The notes: generated by a model from the letters alone, not told the origin. DNA of 64,000 nt from JACQAP01 sp035548375 (GCA_035548375.1 DASZTG010000021.1:62001-126000), one strand, 5' to 3'; positions 1 to 8,397 are shown, numbered from the stretch's first letter. Numbers and translations are program-made.

Positions 1-782
1 ATCGCGTTGGCGATGCCATCGTGATAGCGCACGGCGCGGGAGAAGTCAGCTTCGCGCTGCACGACGACCATCCATTCCGGATTTCGGGCATCCTCGCGCG
101 CACCGGCACGCCGGTGGATCGCACCGTGCACGTGACGCTTGCCGGCCTGGATGCCGTCCACGACGACGTCGCGGCAGGAAGCGACCCGCTTGCCGCAATC
201 ATCGGCAAGCAGTCGGGGTCCGATGCTCCAAAGGCGATCACGGCGTTTCTCGTCGGGCTGAAATCGCGCAGCGCCGCGTTGGCCGTGCAGCGTGCCGTGA
301 ACGAGTTTCCCGGCGAGCCGCTGACCGCCGTGCTGCCCGGCGTGGCCTTGCAGGAAATCTGGCAGGTCACCGCCGTCCTGGAAAAATCGCTGCTCGCGGT
401 TTCCGCGCTCGTCGTGATCGTCGGCTTGTCGGGCATGCTGGTGTCCCTGCTGACCAGCATCGGCGAGCGCAGGCGGGAAATGGCGGTGCTGCGCTCGCTT
501 GGCGCGCGGCCCGCGCAGGTCTTCGCCCTCATCCTCGGCGAGGCCGCGTTCCTGACCGCCGCCGGCATCGTGCTCGGCATGATTGCGCTGGAGGCGGGAT
601 TGGTCGCGGGCAGGCCATGGCTCGAATCACGCATGGGCTTCTACCTTGCCTCGACCTGGCCATCCGCCGAAGAGTGGTTGCTTGCCGGCGTCGTTGCCAT
701 CGCCGGCGTGGCATGCGGCCTGATTCCAGCATGGCGCAGTTATCGCCAGTCGCTGGCAGACGGCATGATCGTGCGGATCTGA
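1..782 (+). CDS. ABC transporter permease, FtsX/MacB type (5' end outside window)
   Basis: The reading frame is open to the left edge of the window, so only the C-terminal part (about 260 residues) is present. It has an extracytoplasmic MacB-like stretch followed by three hydrophobic segments near residues 123-145, 167-195 and 218-240. Between the first two lies a charged loop (GERRREMAVLRSLGARP), the hallmark of FtsX-type permeases. Such permeases work with a LolD-like ATPase, which should lie just upstream. The next gene (DUF3299) follows after 23 bases in the same direction. From memory, FtsX-type permease, ATPase and DUF3299 genes occur together in zinc-regulated loci of Vibrio and Pseudomonas, so metal handling is possible, but the substrate cannot be read from this fragment. 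Confidence 0.85.
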   Translation, partial: RVGDAIVIAHGAGEVSFALHDDHPFRISGILARTGTPVDRTVHVTLAGLDAVHDDVAAGSDPLAAIIGKQSGSDAPKAITAFLVGLKSRSAALAVQRAVNEFPGEPLTAVLPGVALQEIWQVTAVLEKSLLAVSALVVIVGLSGMLVSLLTSIGERRREMAVLRSLGARPAQVFALILGEAAFLTAAGIVLGMIALEAGLVAGRPWLESRMGFYLASTWPSAEEWLLAGVVAIAGVACGLIPAWRSYRQSLADGMIVRI

Positions 783-805
783 AGCTTGATTACGGAAGCT
801 GAAAA

Positions 806-1465
806 ATGAAAAGACACGTCTTCCTCAGCGCGATGCTGTCCTGCTTTCTGCTCGCGTGGGCACCTGGTGCCCCGGCGGAAGAAGCGCGCCAGATCATGTG
901 GCGCGATCTGGGCCCGCCGGCGGATGAATCGTTCTCGAAGCTGACAAAGGTACAGGCGTTGCAACTCAGCGACGTCGCCGGCCTGCGCGAGCGCAAGGCG
1001 CGCAATGAGGCCCTCAGCCCGACCGAGGCGCAATACGAGCGGACGGCGACGCGCAAGCTCGAGGAAGCCGGATTCAACGTGGACGCTTTGCTGGCGAAGC
1101 GCCGCGAATACATGGAAGGCGGCGCGCAACGGTCGCGTTCGGTCAATGCCGCCCTGGACGGGCAGGCGGTGCGCATTCCCGGCTACATCCTGCCGCTGGC
1201 GTTCTCGGGCAAGGACATCACCGAGTTCCTGCTCGTGCCCTACGTCGGCGCGTGCATCCATACGCCGCCGCCGCCGCCCAACCAGATCGTGCACGTGAAG
1301 TCCGGCAAGCCGATCGCGAACGTCACCGTGTTTTCCGCGGTCTGGGTCACCGGCCGGCTGGCCGCGGTGTCGGTGAAAAAGACGCTGAGCCTGGTGGATG
1401 GCGCATCAGACATCAATGTCGGCTACTCGCTGCAGGCGAGTGACGTGGAAATCTACAAGCAGTGA
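806..1465 (+). CDS. DUF3299 exported protein
   Basis: 219 residues with a Sec signal peptide (MKRHVFLSAMLSCFLLAWAP, cleavage near APAEE). The C-terminal half contains the DUF3299 signature: an IPGYILPL strand, then PYVGACIHTPPPPPNQIVHV around residues 147-166. The single Cys and His in that motif could bind metal. It sits 23 bases behind the FtsX-type permease and probably belongs to the same operon. Its function is not established in the family; co-occurrence with ABC permeases suggests an accessory periplasmic role. Its TGA stop directly abuts the stop codon of the convergent gene on the other strand, with no base between them. Confidence 0.85.
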   Translation: MKRHVFLSAMLSCFLLAWAPGAPAEEARQIMWRDLGPPADESFSKLTKVQALQLSDVAGLRERKARNEALSPTEAQYERTATRKLEEAGFNVDALLAKRREYMEGGAQRSRSVNAALDGQAVRIPGYILPLAFSGKDITEFLLVPYVGACIHTPPPPPNQIVHVKSGKPIANVTVFSAVWVTGRLAAVSVKKTLSLVDGASDINVGYSLQASDVEIYKQ

Positions 1466-1996
1466 TTATTTGAAAGCGGGCAATGCGGCGATGGTGCCGA
1501 TCGCTTGCCCGGCGACATGCTCATGCGGCGCCGGTGCGTTCATGACTGCGCGCAACTTCAGGCTTTCGACGCCGTCTTCGCGCACCTGGATGCGCAGCGC
1601 GGCCATCGCGCGAAACTTCAGTTCCGGCGCGTACCAGATCGTCATGGTTTCGGTGTCGCCCGACGAGCGCACGTTCACGATCATCATCGGCGTGTTGATT
1701 TCCATCATCGGATTCTTCAGGTCGGCGAAGGTCGCGGTAACTAGCGGTTCGCCGTCGAGCTCGAGCGTAACCGCGGTATCGTCGGTGCTGCCGCCGCGCT
1801 TGACGATTTCGACGGCGTGGAACCAGCCCGCGCCGAGCACGTGGAAGCCCGGGTTTTCGCCCGCGGCGGTCGGCCCGATGAGGCGCTCCGCCGTCACCAT
1901 GTCGCCGCGCAGGGGCTCGCCGCATGCGAGCGCGGCGCACGGCGCCGCCGCGATGACAGCAGCGAGAAGACGAGCGATATAAGGATTGGCGAGCAT
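1466..1996 (-). CDS. exported protein of unknown function
   Basis: 176 residues starting at an ATG that gives a clean signal peptide (hydrophobic ARLLAAVIAAAPCAALA, cleavage before CGEP). A longer frame upstream lacks this architecture. The mature part holds a GWFHAVEIVKRGG segment, several beta-rich stretches and a final domain in which DTETMTIWYAPELKFRAMA suggests a small beta-sandwich. I do not recognise the family. It is convergent with the DUF3299 gene and may belong functionally to the same locus. A Cys just after the cleavage site (ALACGEP) could also make it a lipoprotein, but the lipobox is weak. Confidence 0.7.
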   Translation of the reverse strand: MLANPYIARLLAAVIAAAPCAALACGEPLRGDMVTAERLIGPTAAGENPGFHVLGAGWFHAVEIVKRGGSTDDTAVTLELDGEPLVTATFADLKNPMMEINTPMMIVNVRSSGDTETMTIWYAPELKFRAMAALRIQVREDGVESLKLRAVMNAPAPHEHVAGQAIGTIAALPAFK

Positions 1997-2020
1997 TGAG
2001 GCGCAGTCTAGCACCGGTGG

Positions 2021-2153
2021 ATCGTGAATTTCGTGAATGCCGTATCGACACCCTGTAAGCTTCGCGCTTCCCGGCATGGCCGGAGCTAGCGCGTCGTTCA
2101 CGTATTTACGACATTTACGATATTCACGGCATTAACGACACTCACGGCCTTAT
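2021..2153. repeat. 9-nt-periodic inverted repeat, element A (TTYACGRYA units)
   Basis: About six degenerate units in a row on the plus strand at 2096-2150 (TTTACGACA, TTTACGATA, TTCACGGCA, TTAACGACA, CTCACGGCC). Two or three units of the reverse complement (CGTGAATTT, CGTGAATGC) lie at 2023-2043. The two arrays can pair into a long imperfect hairpin with a loop of about 50 bases. The right array ends two bases before the ATG of the methyltransferase gene. No coding role is likely. It is one of ten such intergenic elements in the window. Confidence 0.6.
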
Positions 2154-2898
2154 GGAAACTTATACACCCGGATACAGCGCCGCAGCCGCGGCCTTCATGG
2201 CTCGCCGCCGGCTCGATCCGAACGGCGCATTTTTCCTTCCCCATCTCAAGGCCGGCATCCGCGTGCTCGATTGCGGTTGCGGACCCGGCACCATCACCCG
2301 CGATATCGCGCTGAAGGTCGCGCCCGGCAAGGTAACGGGCGTGGATTTCAACGCGGATCAAGTCGCGCTGGCGAGCAGGGAAGCGGCGGCGCAGGGCATC
2401 GCCAACATCGAATTCAGGCAGGCGAGCGTCTACGAGTTGCCGTTCGCCGACGGCAGCTTCGATGCCGTTTTCTCGCACGCGCTGCTCGAACACCTGAAGG
2501 ACCCGGTTCAGGCGGCGGTCGAATTGAAGCGCGTGCTCAAGCCCGGCGGCATGATCGGCGTCTGCACGCCGGACTGGGGCGGCTTCCTGGTTGCGCCGCC
2601 GGCCGAGAAGTTATTGCTGGCCTTCGAGGCCTACAAGGCACTGCAGAACCGCAACGGCGGCGACGTGTACTGCGGACACAAGCTGGGCATGTACCTGGAA
2701 CGAGCGGGTTTCGAGGCGATCGACATGCGCTCTCGCTACGAGAACTACGATCCGCTGACCACAATCGGCGATTTCCTCGCCATGAACCATGAAGAAGCGG
2801 GCGAACCGCCGCATGCGGCGACCTGGCGCGAGTGGGGACGGCAGCCGAACGGGATGTTCTCGCAGGCGTGGGTGAGTTGCGTGGCCAGAAAACGGTGA
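2152..2898 (+). CDS. class I SAM-dependent methyltransferase
   Basis: 248 residues. Motif I VLDCGCGPGTITRDIA (near residues 38-53) and the acidic loop GVDFNADQVALA bind S-adenosylmethionine. A conserved DAVFSHALLEHLKDP stretch and the RVLKPGGMIGV strand complete a Rossmann-type Methyltransf_11/25 fold resembling UbiE and arsenite methyltransferases. The N-terminus (METYTPGYSAAAAAFMARR) is typical of small-molecule methyltransferases; the substrate cannot be read. The gene stands alone. Its start follows directly on repeat element A, and its TGA stop lies at the edge of repeat element B, so it looks like a single-gene module between two repeats. Confidence 0.9.
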   Translation: METYTPGYSAAAAAFMARRRLDPNGAFFLPHLKAGIRVLDCGCGPGTITRDIALKVAPGKVTGVDFNADQVALASREAAAQGIANIEFRQASVYELPFADGSFDAVFSHALLEHLKDPVQAAVELKRVLKPGGMIGVCTPDWGGFLVAPPAEKLLLAFEAYKALQNRNGGDVYCGHKLGMYLERAGFEAIDMRSRYENYDPLTTIGDFLAMNHEEAGEPPHAATWREWGRQPNGMFSQAWVSCVARKR

Positions 2899-2979
2899 AG
2901 GGGAAGGCGTGAAGGGGGAGGGTGAGGACCTGGAGCTCTAGAGCATTTACCCTTCCCTCTTCCCCCTTCACGCCCTTCG
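2894..2979. repeat. long inverted repeat, element B (GTGAAGGGG / CCCCCTTCAC arms)
   Basis: A purine-rich left arm (2894-2925: GTGAAGGGGAAGGCGTGAAG, then GGGGAGGG) faces a pyrimidine-rich right arm (2950-2979: CCCTTCCCTCTTCCCCCTTC, then ACGCCC), separated by about 25 bases. The methyltransferase stop codon TGA (2896-2898) is supplied by the left edge of the element. A separate terminator hairpin follows immediately. Confidence 0.55.
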
Positions 2980-2982
2980 CAA

Positions 2983-3018
2983 GAAAAAACCGGCGATCGC
3001 TTGCGCGACCGCCGGTTT
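2983..3018 (-). terminator. rho-independent terminator of the cyclase gene
   Basis: Read on the minus strand: AAACCGGCGG, loop, then CGCCGGTTT followed by a run of T (TTTTTTCTT). It lies about 28 bases past the stop codon of the cyclase gene transcribed leftwards. Confidence 0.75.
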
Positions 3019-3046
3019 GAAGGGGTAAGACTGTTTTGCTCGTTGC

Positions 3047-4141
3047 TTAGTAGAGGACCATCGGGTTGCCGGGCGAGCCAGTCGCGCCGATGATGCGCAG
3101 CGGCGCCCAGATGAACGCGCCTTCCTTGATGCCGGCGGCCACCAGGGACTCGGTGTCGATGTTCTCGAAGTTCCAGATACCGCGGCGCGTCTGCAGCTCG
3201 GAGTGGCAGGGCACTGCGTACCCTTCCTGTTCGCCGCCCGGCTGGGCGTCGTTCGCGGAAGTGTCGCCCAGGGTCATGGCGATGTTCTTCGACGCAAGCC
3301 ACTGGCATGCGCTGATCCCAAAGCCGGGTTCGCCTTGCGCGAAGATCGCGCGCGCGGCGGCGCGTTGCTCTGCGGTGAGCTTCTTGTAGCGCGCGTTGCC
3401 CCAGGTGTTGCCCTGCCCGGTATGCAGCGCGACGCAGTCGCCTTTCTGGATTTCGCCCACGCCGGACATTTTCAGGATGCCCTGCACGTCGTCGGCAGTG
3501 ACGATGCCCGCGTCGCCGGGCTTCTTCGGGATCGGCAGCATCTCGGCGTTCTGCGGGATTATGCCCTTGGACTTCTTGTATGCCACGGCGTCCAGGACCA
3601 CCAGGCGACAAACGAAGCCGAGCTCGCCGACGTGTTCCACGCCGTTGACGCCCATGCCGAGCACGCGGCCACCGGCCCCGCGCTCATAGATGTCCCAGGT
3701 GACGCGGCCGTTGTACATGACCGGGCCCTTGGACGTGTTGACCCCGATGTGTCCGGGACCGTCGAACTGGGTCTGGATCTGGCCGATTTCGGTGGTGACC
3801 AGCTCATCATGGAAAATCAGCGCGTTCTTGCCGAACGGCCCGCCGGTAGGCGTGCCGGGAATGCTCATTTGCCATGCGCGCACGCCGAACGAGGGTGCCT
3901 CGCGGTGATAGTACTTGCCGATGGCAATGGCCTTGTATTGCTTGATGGTGGAAAGCGCGCGTTTGATCTGCGCGGAATCCTTGGTGTAATTCGCGCTTCC
4001 GGCGCTGTCATCCTTGCCCCACTGGGGCGTTTCCCAGCTGAGCGCGGCGTCGTCGATCGGGCCGGGCAGCCGTTGGGCGGATGCCGGCGCACTGAGGCAC
4101 ACGGCCGCGACCGCCGCGGCAATGGCGGTGAGTTTCTTCAT
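3047..4141 (-). CDS. cyclase family protein (kynurenine-formamidase fold), periplasmic
   Basis: 364 residues with a clear signal peptide (MKKLTAIAAAVAAVCLSAPA, cleavage after ASA). The body matches the cyclase/kynurenine formamidase superfamily, which hydrolyses or cyclises small amides and esters in a metal-dependent way. The metal motif, canonically HxGTHxDxPxH, here reads QTQFDGPGH, so a usual His is Gln while Asp, Pro and the last His remain; such variants form their own subgroup in this family. The C-terminus (WAPLRIIGATGSPGNPM) is typical. The gene is divergent from a PhyH dioxygenase; both may be controlled from the inverted repeat at 4249-4274. The substrate is unknown. Confidence 0.85.
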   Translation of the reverse strand: MKKLTAIAAAVAAVCLSAPASAQRLPGPIDDAALSWETPQWGKDDSAGSANYTKDSAQIKRALSTIKQYKAIAIGKYYHREAPSFGVRAWQMSIPGTPTGGPFGKNALIFHDELVTTEIGQIQTQFDGPGHIGVNTSKGPVMYNGRVTWDIYERGAGGRVLGMGVNGVEHVGELGFVCRLVVLDAVAYKKSKGIIPQNAEMLPIPKKPGDAGIVTADDVQGILKMSGVGEIQKGDCVALHTGQGNTWGNARYKKLTAEQRAAARAIFAQGEPGFGISACQWLASKNIAMTLGDTSANDAQPGGEQEGYAVPCHSELQTRRGIWNFENIDTESLVAAGIKEGAFIWAPLRIIGATGSPGNPMVLY

Positions 4142-4248
4142 GGTGGTACTCCTCCTGTTGGATTTTTTGGTTTGTTTACTCTGTCGGGACCTTCTTCGTT
4201 ATTTCCCCGAGGTTTCCCGTGCAGCGTAAGTAGACTGACACAGGCTTT

Positions 4249-4274
4249 CTTACATTTCAACCTGAAATGGTAAG
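4249..4274. promoter_or_regulatory. palindromic operator candidate between cyclase and phyH genes
   Basis: CTTACATTTCA, spacer ACC, then TGAAATGGTAAG: inverted arms of 7 perfect base pairs, extended to about 11 with one inserted base. It lies in the 275-base divergent promoter region. The core ATTTCA-N3-TGAAAT recurs at 17369-17383 upstream of two response-regulator genes. KdgR-like IclR proteins bind similar sites, but the binding protein is not identified. Confidence 0.5.
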
Positions 4275-4416
4275 GTTGCGGCTTGCAACCTCGAGCATTT
4301 GGCGTGGTGTTATCACGGGGCTTCGCCTGCTGCAGAGCAACGTGGATTGCCGTCCCTGCACTTCCGCGAACGGCGTAAAATGCAGGCAAGCCCGTAATTT
4401 CAAAGAGGGAAACGCC

Positions 4417-5298
4417 ATGATCAGTGCCAAGGACGTCGAAAGATATCGCGAGGATGGCTTCATCATCGTCGAGAACGTTTTCGACGCCGCCACGCTCGAC
4501 AAGATGCGCAGCGTCATCGCCGGACTCGTGCAGAAGGCCGCTGGTGTCAAGACGCACAACGAAGTCTATGACCTTGAGCCCACGCATACCGCAGAGCATC
4601 CGCGCGTGCGCCGCATCAAGACCCCGCACAAGATCGATCCGTTCTTCATGGAAGCCGTGAAGCAGCCGGGCGTGACGGCCATACTCAAGGCACTGCTCGG
4701 CAAGGACGTGCGGCTGCATGGCTCGAAGTTGAACGTGAAGGCACCGAAATACGGTTCACCCGTCGAGTGGCACCAGGACTGGGCGTTCTATCCCCATACC
4801 AACGACGACATCCTTGCAATCGGCGTCATGCTGGACGACGTGGAGTTGGAAAACGGTCCGCTGCTCGTGATGCCGGGTTCGCACCGGGTGAACAAGGTCT
4901 GGAATCATCATCTCGACGGCCGCTTCTGCGGCGCAATGGATCCGACCCAGACGCCTGACCTGGACTATTCGAAGGCAGTCCCATGTGTCGGCAAGGCGGG
5001 GTCGTGCTCCTTCCATCATGTTCGCCTCGTGCATGGCTCGGCGCAGAACACGTCGGACAGGCCGCGCCAGCTGCTGCTCTACGAAGCCACGGCGGCCGAT
5101 GCGTGGCCGCTGGTCAACTTCAAGGATCTCGACGAATTCAACAGCCGCATGATCTGCGGCGAACCGACGCTGGAGCCCCGCACCGAGCACGTACCGATCC
5201 GCATGCCGTTGCCGCCCGCGCTGGCGCAGGGCTCGATCTACGAGAACCAGACGGCATTGCGCAACCGTTTCTTCGAGGTCAAGGCAGCGGCGACCTGA
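4417..5298 (+). CDS. phytanoyl-CoA dioxygenase (PhyH) family protein
   Basis: 293 residues from an ATG preceded by AGAGGGA at good spacing; in-frame upstream codons lack an RBS. Iron ligands are visible: HxD in VEWHQDWAFYPH (mid-protein) and the distal His in VRLVHGSAQNTSDRPRQ, whose Arg probably holds 2-oxoglutarate. These mark a cytoplasmic Fe(II)/2-oxoglutarate-dependent oxygenase that hydroxylates a small substrate. It is divergent from the periplasmic cyclase and followed by its own terminator, so it is probably monocistronic. A second PhyH protein lies at 20520-21380 with a different sequence. Confidence 0.9.
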   Translation: MISAKDVERYREDGFIIVENVFDAATLDKMRSVIAGLVQKAAGVKTHNEVYDLEPTHTAEHPRVRRIKTPHKIDPFFMEAVKQPGVTAILKALLGKDVRLHGSKLNVKAPKYGSPVEWHQDWAFYPHTNDDILAIGVMLDDVELENGPLLVMPGSHRVNKVWNHHLDGRFCGAMDPTQTPDLDYSKAVPCVGKAGSCSFHHVRLVHGSAQNTSDRPRQLLLYEATAADAWPLVNFKDLDEFNSRMICGEPTLEPRTEHVPIRMPLPPALAQGSIYENQTALRNRFFEVKAAAT

Positions 5299-5315
5299 GA
5301 AGTTTGCATTTACCG

Positions 5316-5346
5316 ACGGCGGGCGATCCCCGCCGTTTGTTTTTTG
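5316..5346 (+). terminator. rho-independent terminator after phyH
   Basis: ACGGCGGG, loop CGATC, CCCGCCGT, then TTTGTTTTTT. Perfect 8-bp stem 17 bases past the stop codon. Confidence 0.85.
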
Positions 5347-5408
5347 GGTTGCCTCCGGCGGTGCATCCGTACAGGGCAGTCAGAACATAACAACGACAAG
5401 GAGCAGTC

Positions 5409-6521
5409 ATGGATGTTCGCGCAGCAGTCGCGCACAAGGCCGGCGCGCCGCTTTCTCTGGAAACCGTGCAACTTGAAGGGCCGAAGTCAGGCGAGGTGCT
5501 CGTCGAGATCAAGGCCACCGGAATTTGCCACACGGATGAGTTCACGCTCTCCGGCGCCGATCCGGAAGGACTGTTTCCTTCCATTCTCGGCCACGAGGGT
5601 GCGGGCATCGTGGTCGACGTCGGCCCGAACGTGAAAAGCCTCAAGAAGGGCGACCACGTCATTCCGCTCTACGTGCCCGAGTGCCGGGAATGCGAGTACT
5701 GCGTTTCGCACAAAACCAATCTTTGCCAGTCGATCCGCGTGACGCAAGGCCAGGGCTTGATGCCCGACGGCAGCAGCCGCTTCTCGCTCGGCGGCAGGAA
5801 GCTGCACCATTACATGGGCACGTCGACGTTCGCGAATTTCACCGTCGTGCCGGAGATCTCGCTGGCAAAAATCCGCGAGGACGCGCCCTTCGACAAGGTT
5901 TGCTACATCGGCTGCGGCGTGACCACCGGCATCGGCGCGGTCATCAACACCGCGAAGGTCGAGCCGGGCGCGAACGTGGTGATCTTCGGATTGGGCGGCA
6001 TCGGGCTGAACGTCGTGCAGGGCGCACGCATGGCCGGCGCGAACATGATCGTCGGCGTCGACATCAACCCGAAGCGGCGCGCGCTGGCCGAGAAGTTCGG
6101 CATGACGCACTTCGTGAACCCGAAGGACATGGCCGACAACGAGCTGGTGCCCTACCTCGTGAACCTGACGAAGGGCGGCGCCGACTACAGCTTCGAATGC
6201 ATCGGCAACGTCAAGCTCATGCGCCAGGCGCTGGAGTGCTGCCACAAGGGCTGGGGCGTGTCGGTCATCATCGGTGTGGCGCCGGCAGGCGCGGAAATCG
6301 CGACGCGTCCGTTCCAGCTCGTCACCGGGCGCGTCTGGAAGGGCACGGCTTTCGGCGGCGCGCGCGGCCGCACCGACGTGCCGAAGATCGTCGACTGGTA
6401 CATGGAAAAGAAAATCAACATCGACGACTTGATCACGCACAAGCTCAGGTTCGAGGACATCAACAGGGGCTTCGACCTGATGCATGCGGGCGAGTCGATT
6501 CGCTCGGTAGTCGTTTTCTAA
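5409..6521 (+). CDS. frmA: S-(hydroxymethyl)glutathione dehydrogenase / class III alcohol dehydrogenase
   Basis: 370 residues, the usual length for class III ADH. Catalytic-zinc ligands are in GICHTDEF and GHEGAGIV; the structural zinc loop is CRECEYCVSHKTNLC. The Rossmann motif GLGGIGLNVVQG binds NAD. The segment GTAFGGARGRTDVP near the C-terminus is diagnostic of the glutathione-dependent formaldehyde dehydrogenase branch. It oxidises S-hydroxymethylglutathione to S-formylglutathione. The next gene encodes S-formylglutathione hydrolase, the following pathway step. An AAGGAG Shine-Dalgarno precedes the ATG. The two genes are separated by repeat element C. Confidence 0.92.
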   Translation: MDVRAAVAHKAGAPLSLETVQLEGPKSGEVLVEIKATGICHTDEFTLSGADPEGLFPSILGHEGAGIVVDVGPNVKSLKKGDHVIPLYVPECRECEYCVSHKTNLCQSIRVTQGQGLMPDGSSRFSLGGRKLHHYMGTSTFANFTVVPEISLAKIREDAPFDKVCYIGCGVTTGIGAVINTAKVEPGANVVIFGLGGIGLNVVQGARMAGANMIVGVDINPKRRALAEKFGMTHFVNPKDMADNELVPYLVNLTKGGADYSFECIGNVKLMRQALECCHKGWGVSVIIGVAPAGAEIATRPFQLVTGRVWKGTAFGGARGRTDVPKIVDWYMEKKINIDDLITHKLRFEDINRGFDLMHAGESIRSVVVF

Positions 6522-6528
6522 AAATTAC

Positions 6529-6683
6529 ATCCAACGCAGAGGCGCCGAGAGCGCAGAGTGCACAGAGGAAACGACTCAAAATGAGAAATGATCGCCAATC
6601 GCGGTTCAATCTCTACCAATTCTGCTTGTGTGCCCCCGAGTTCTCTGCGTTCTCCGTTTCTTCTCTGCGCCTCTGCGTTGGGT
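6529..6683. repeat. 9-nt-periodic inverted repeat, element C (GCAGAGGCGC / GCGCCTCTGC)
   Basis: Left arm begins ATCCAACGCAGAGGCGCCGA and continues with GCAGAG units. Right arm is built of TCTCTGCG-type units and ends CTCTGCGTTGGGT, the complement of the left end. About 50 unpaired bases lie between. It starts 8 bases after the ADH stop and ends 10 bases before the next ATG. Outer ends ATCCAAC and GTTGGGT are shared with elements F and K. Confidence 0.75.
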
Positions 6684-6693
6684 TTCGACTTAG

Positions 6694-7530
6694 ATGAAAA
6701 CCATCAGCGAACACAGATGCTTCGAAGGCGTGCAGGGCTATTACTCGCACGCGTCGAAGGAGATCGGCCTGGAGATGAAGTTCTCCGTGTTCGTCCCGCC
6801 GCAGGCGAAGGCCGGCAAGGCGCCGGTCCTGTATTACCTCGCGGGCCTGACGTGCACGGAGGAAACGTTCGCGATCAAGGCGGGCGCGCAGCGCCTGGCG
6901 GCCGAACTCGGCCTGGTTCTGGTGGCGCCGGATACCAGCCCGCGCGGCGCGAACGTGCCGGGCGAAGCGGATTCATGGGATTTCGGCGTTGGCGCGGGCT
7001 TCTACGTCGACGCCACGCGCGAGCCCTGGTCGAAGCACTATCGCATGTACAGCTACGTGACCCGCGAGTTACCGGCGCTCGTTGCCGGGAAATTTCCGGT
7101 GGACACGGCAAGGCAAGGGATCTTCGGCCACTCGATGGGCGGGCACGGCGCGCTGGTCTGCGCACTGCGCAACCCCGGCCAATACCAGTCGCTCTCGGCT
7201 TTCGCGCCGATCGCCGCCCCCATGCGATGCCCGTGGGGCAAGAAGGCGTTCAAGGGCTACCTCGGAGACGATCATGAAACCTGGAAGGAATACGACGCCA
7301 GCGATCTCATCAGGCGCATGTCGTTCGCGGGCCCGATCCTGATCGACCAGGGCCTCGCGGATAAATTCCTGCCGGACCAGTTGTACCCCGAGGTCTTCGA
7401 GACCGCCTGCCGCGAATCGGACCAGCCGCTGGTCCTGAATCGCCGCGAGGGCTACGACCACGGCTATTTTTTCATTTCGACGTTCATGGAAAACCACCTT
7501 CGGCACCACGCCGACCAGCTCAAGAGGTAA
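6694..7530 (+). CDS. fghA: S-formylglutathione hydrolase
   Basis: 278 residues, the standard length. Alpha/beta-hydrolase of the esterase D family: early YYLAGLTCTEETF motif, oxyanion region and nucleophile elbow GHSMGGHGAL, then DQGLADKFL with the catalytic Asp and GYDHGYFFIS with the catalytic His. It hydrolyses S-formylglutathione to formate and glutathione in the cytoplasm, completing formaldehyde oxidation started by the ADH upstream. The ATG follows repeat element C by 10 bases and no good Shine-Dalgarno is visible there. It is translationally close (3 bases) to the next gene. Confidence 0.93.
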   Translation: MKTISEHRCFEGVQGYYSHASKEIGLEMKFSVFVPPQAKAGKAPVLYYLAGLTCTEETFAIKAGAQRLAAELGLVLVAPDTSPRGANVPGEADSWDFGVGAGFYVDATREPWSKHYRMYSYVTRELPALVAGKFPVDTARQGIFGHSMGGHGALVCALRNPGQYQSLSAFAPIAAPMRCPWGKKAFKGYLGDDHETWKEYDASDLIRRMSFAGPILIDQGLADKFLPDQLYPEVFETACRESDQPLVLNRREGYDHGYFFISTFMENHLRHHADQLKR

Positions 7531-7533
7531 GCC

Positions 7534-8397
7534 ATGCAAAAACTACTCGTGTACCAATCGCTTTGGGCCATGGAACGCCGCCGTCCCGACGGCCTGGAAT
7601 GGACCATGGACCAGAAGCTCGACATGATCCAGAAGGCGGGCTTCGACGGCTGCGGCGTGCGCTTCTTCGACTACAAGTACGCGAAGGAGATCACCGATTT
7701 CCTGCGCGCGCATGACATGACCTGGCAGGCCCAGTGCTATCCACAGAAAATAGACGACCTGAAGCCCATCCTCGAGCACGTGAAGGAACTCGGCGCGGAC
7801 CACATCAACCTGCAGCCCGACGTGCGGCCTTATTCGATCCAGGAATGCATTCCCTACGTCGAGGGCTGGCGGCGGCTCGCGCACGACGCGAAGATCCCGG
7901 TGCACATCGAGACGCATCGCGATCGCATGACCACGGACCTGTTCTTCACGATGCAGCTGCTGGACTGTTTCCCCGACCTGCGCCTGACGGGCGACCTGTC
8001 GCATTACGTGGTCGGCCGCGAATTCGCGTGGCCGATCAGCGAGGTCAACCATGGCTACATGCATCGCATCCTCGACAACTGCTGGGGCTTCCACGGCCGC
8101 GTGGCGAGCCGCGAGCAAGTGCAGGTGCAGATCAGCTTCCCGCACCACAAGGACTGGCTCGACTTGTTCATGGGCTGGTGGGAGTACGGCCTGCGCAGCT
8201 GGCGCAAGCGCGCGCCGCGGGATGCGACGTTCACTTTCCTGTGCGAACTCGGGCCGAAGGAATACGCGATGACCGGCCCGGACGGCTACGAGTTGTCGGA
8301 TCGCTGGCAGGAAGCCCTGATGCTCACGGACATGATCAGGCAGTTATGGCAACGTCTTGAAAACGAGGAAGCGCTGGGGTCGGCAAGGGCCGCGTGA
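7534..8397 (+). CDS. TIM-barrel sugar phosphate isomerase/epimerase-like protein
   Basis: 287 residues. Features of the xylose-isomerase-like TIM-barrel family: EMIQKAGFDG-type strand near residue 27, VHIETHRDR with potential metal ligands, LTGDLSHYVV, and FLCELGPKEYAMTG near the end. These proteins are metal-dependent isomerases, epimerases or related enzymes; the exact reaction cannot be deduced. It starts 3 bases after the S-formylglutathione hydrolase stop, behind an AGAGGTAAG Shine-Dalgarno, and so is co-transcribed with it. A role in C1 or catabolic intermediates handled alongside formaldehyde is an inference from position only. Confidence 0.75.
   Translation: MQKLLVYQSLWAMERRRPDGLEWTMDQKLDMIQKAGFDGCGVRFFDYKYAKEITDFLRAHDMTWQAQCYPQKIDDLKPILEHVKELGADHINLQPDVRPYSIQECIPYVEGWRRLAHDAKIPVHIETHRDRMTTDLFFTMQLLDCFPDLRLTGDLSHYVVGREFAWPISEVNHGYMHRILDNCWGFHGRVASREQVQVQISFPHHKDWLDLFMGWWEYGLRSWRKRAPRDATFTFLCELGPKEYAMTGPDGYELSDRWQEALMLTDMIRQLWQRLENEEALGSARAA

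Noticed and set aside
3203..4273. 356-codon plus-strand frame opposite the cyclase gene
   Set aside because: It is a high-GC shadow of the cyclase, which has a signal peptide, family motifs and its own terminator.
4267..4416. N-terminal extension of the first PhyH protein
   Set aside because: The extra 50 residues have no family similarity and the ATG at 4417 has a proper Shine-Dalgarno.
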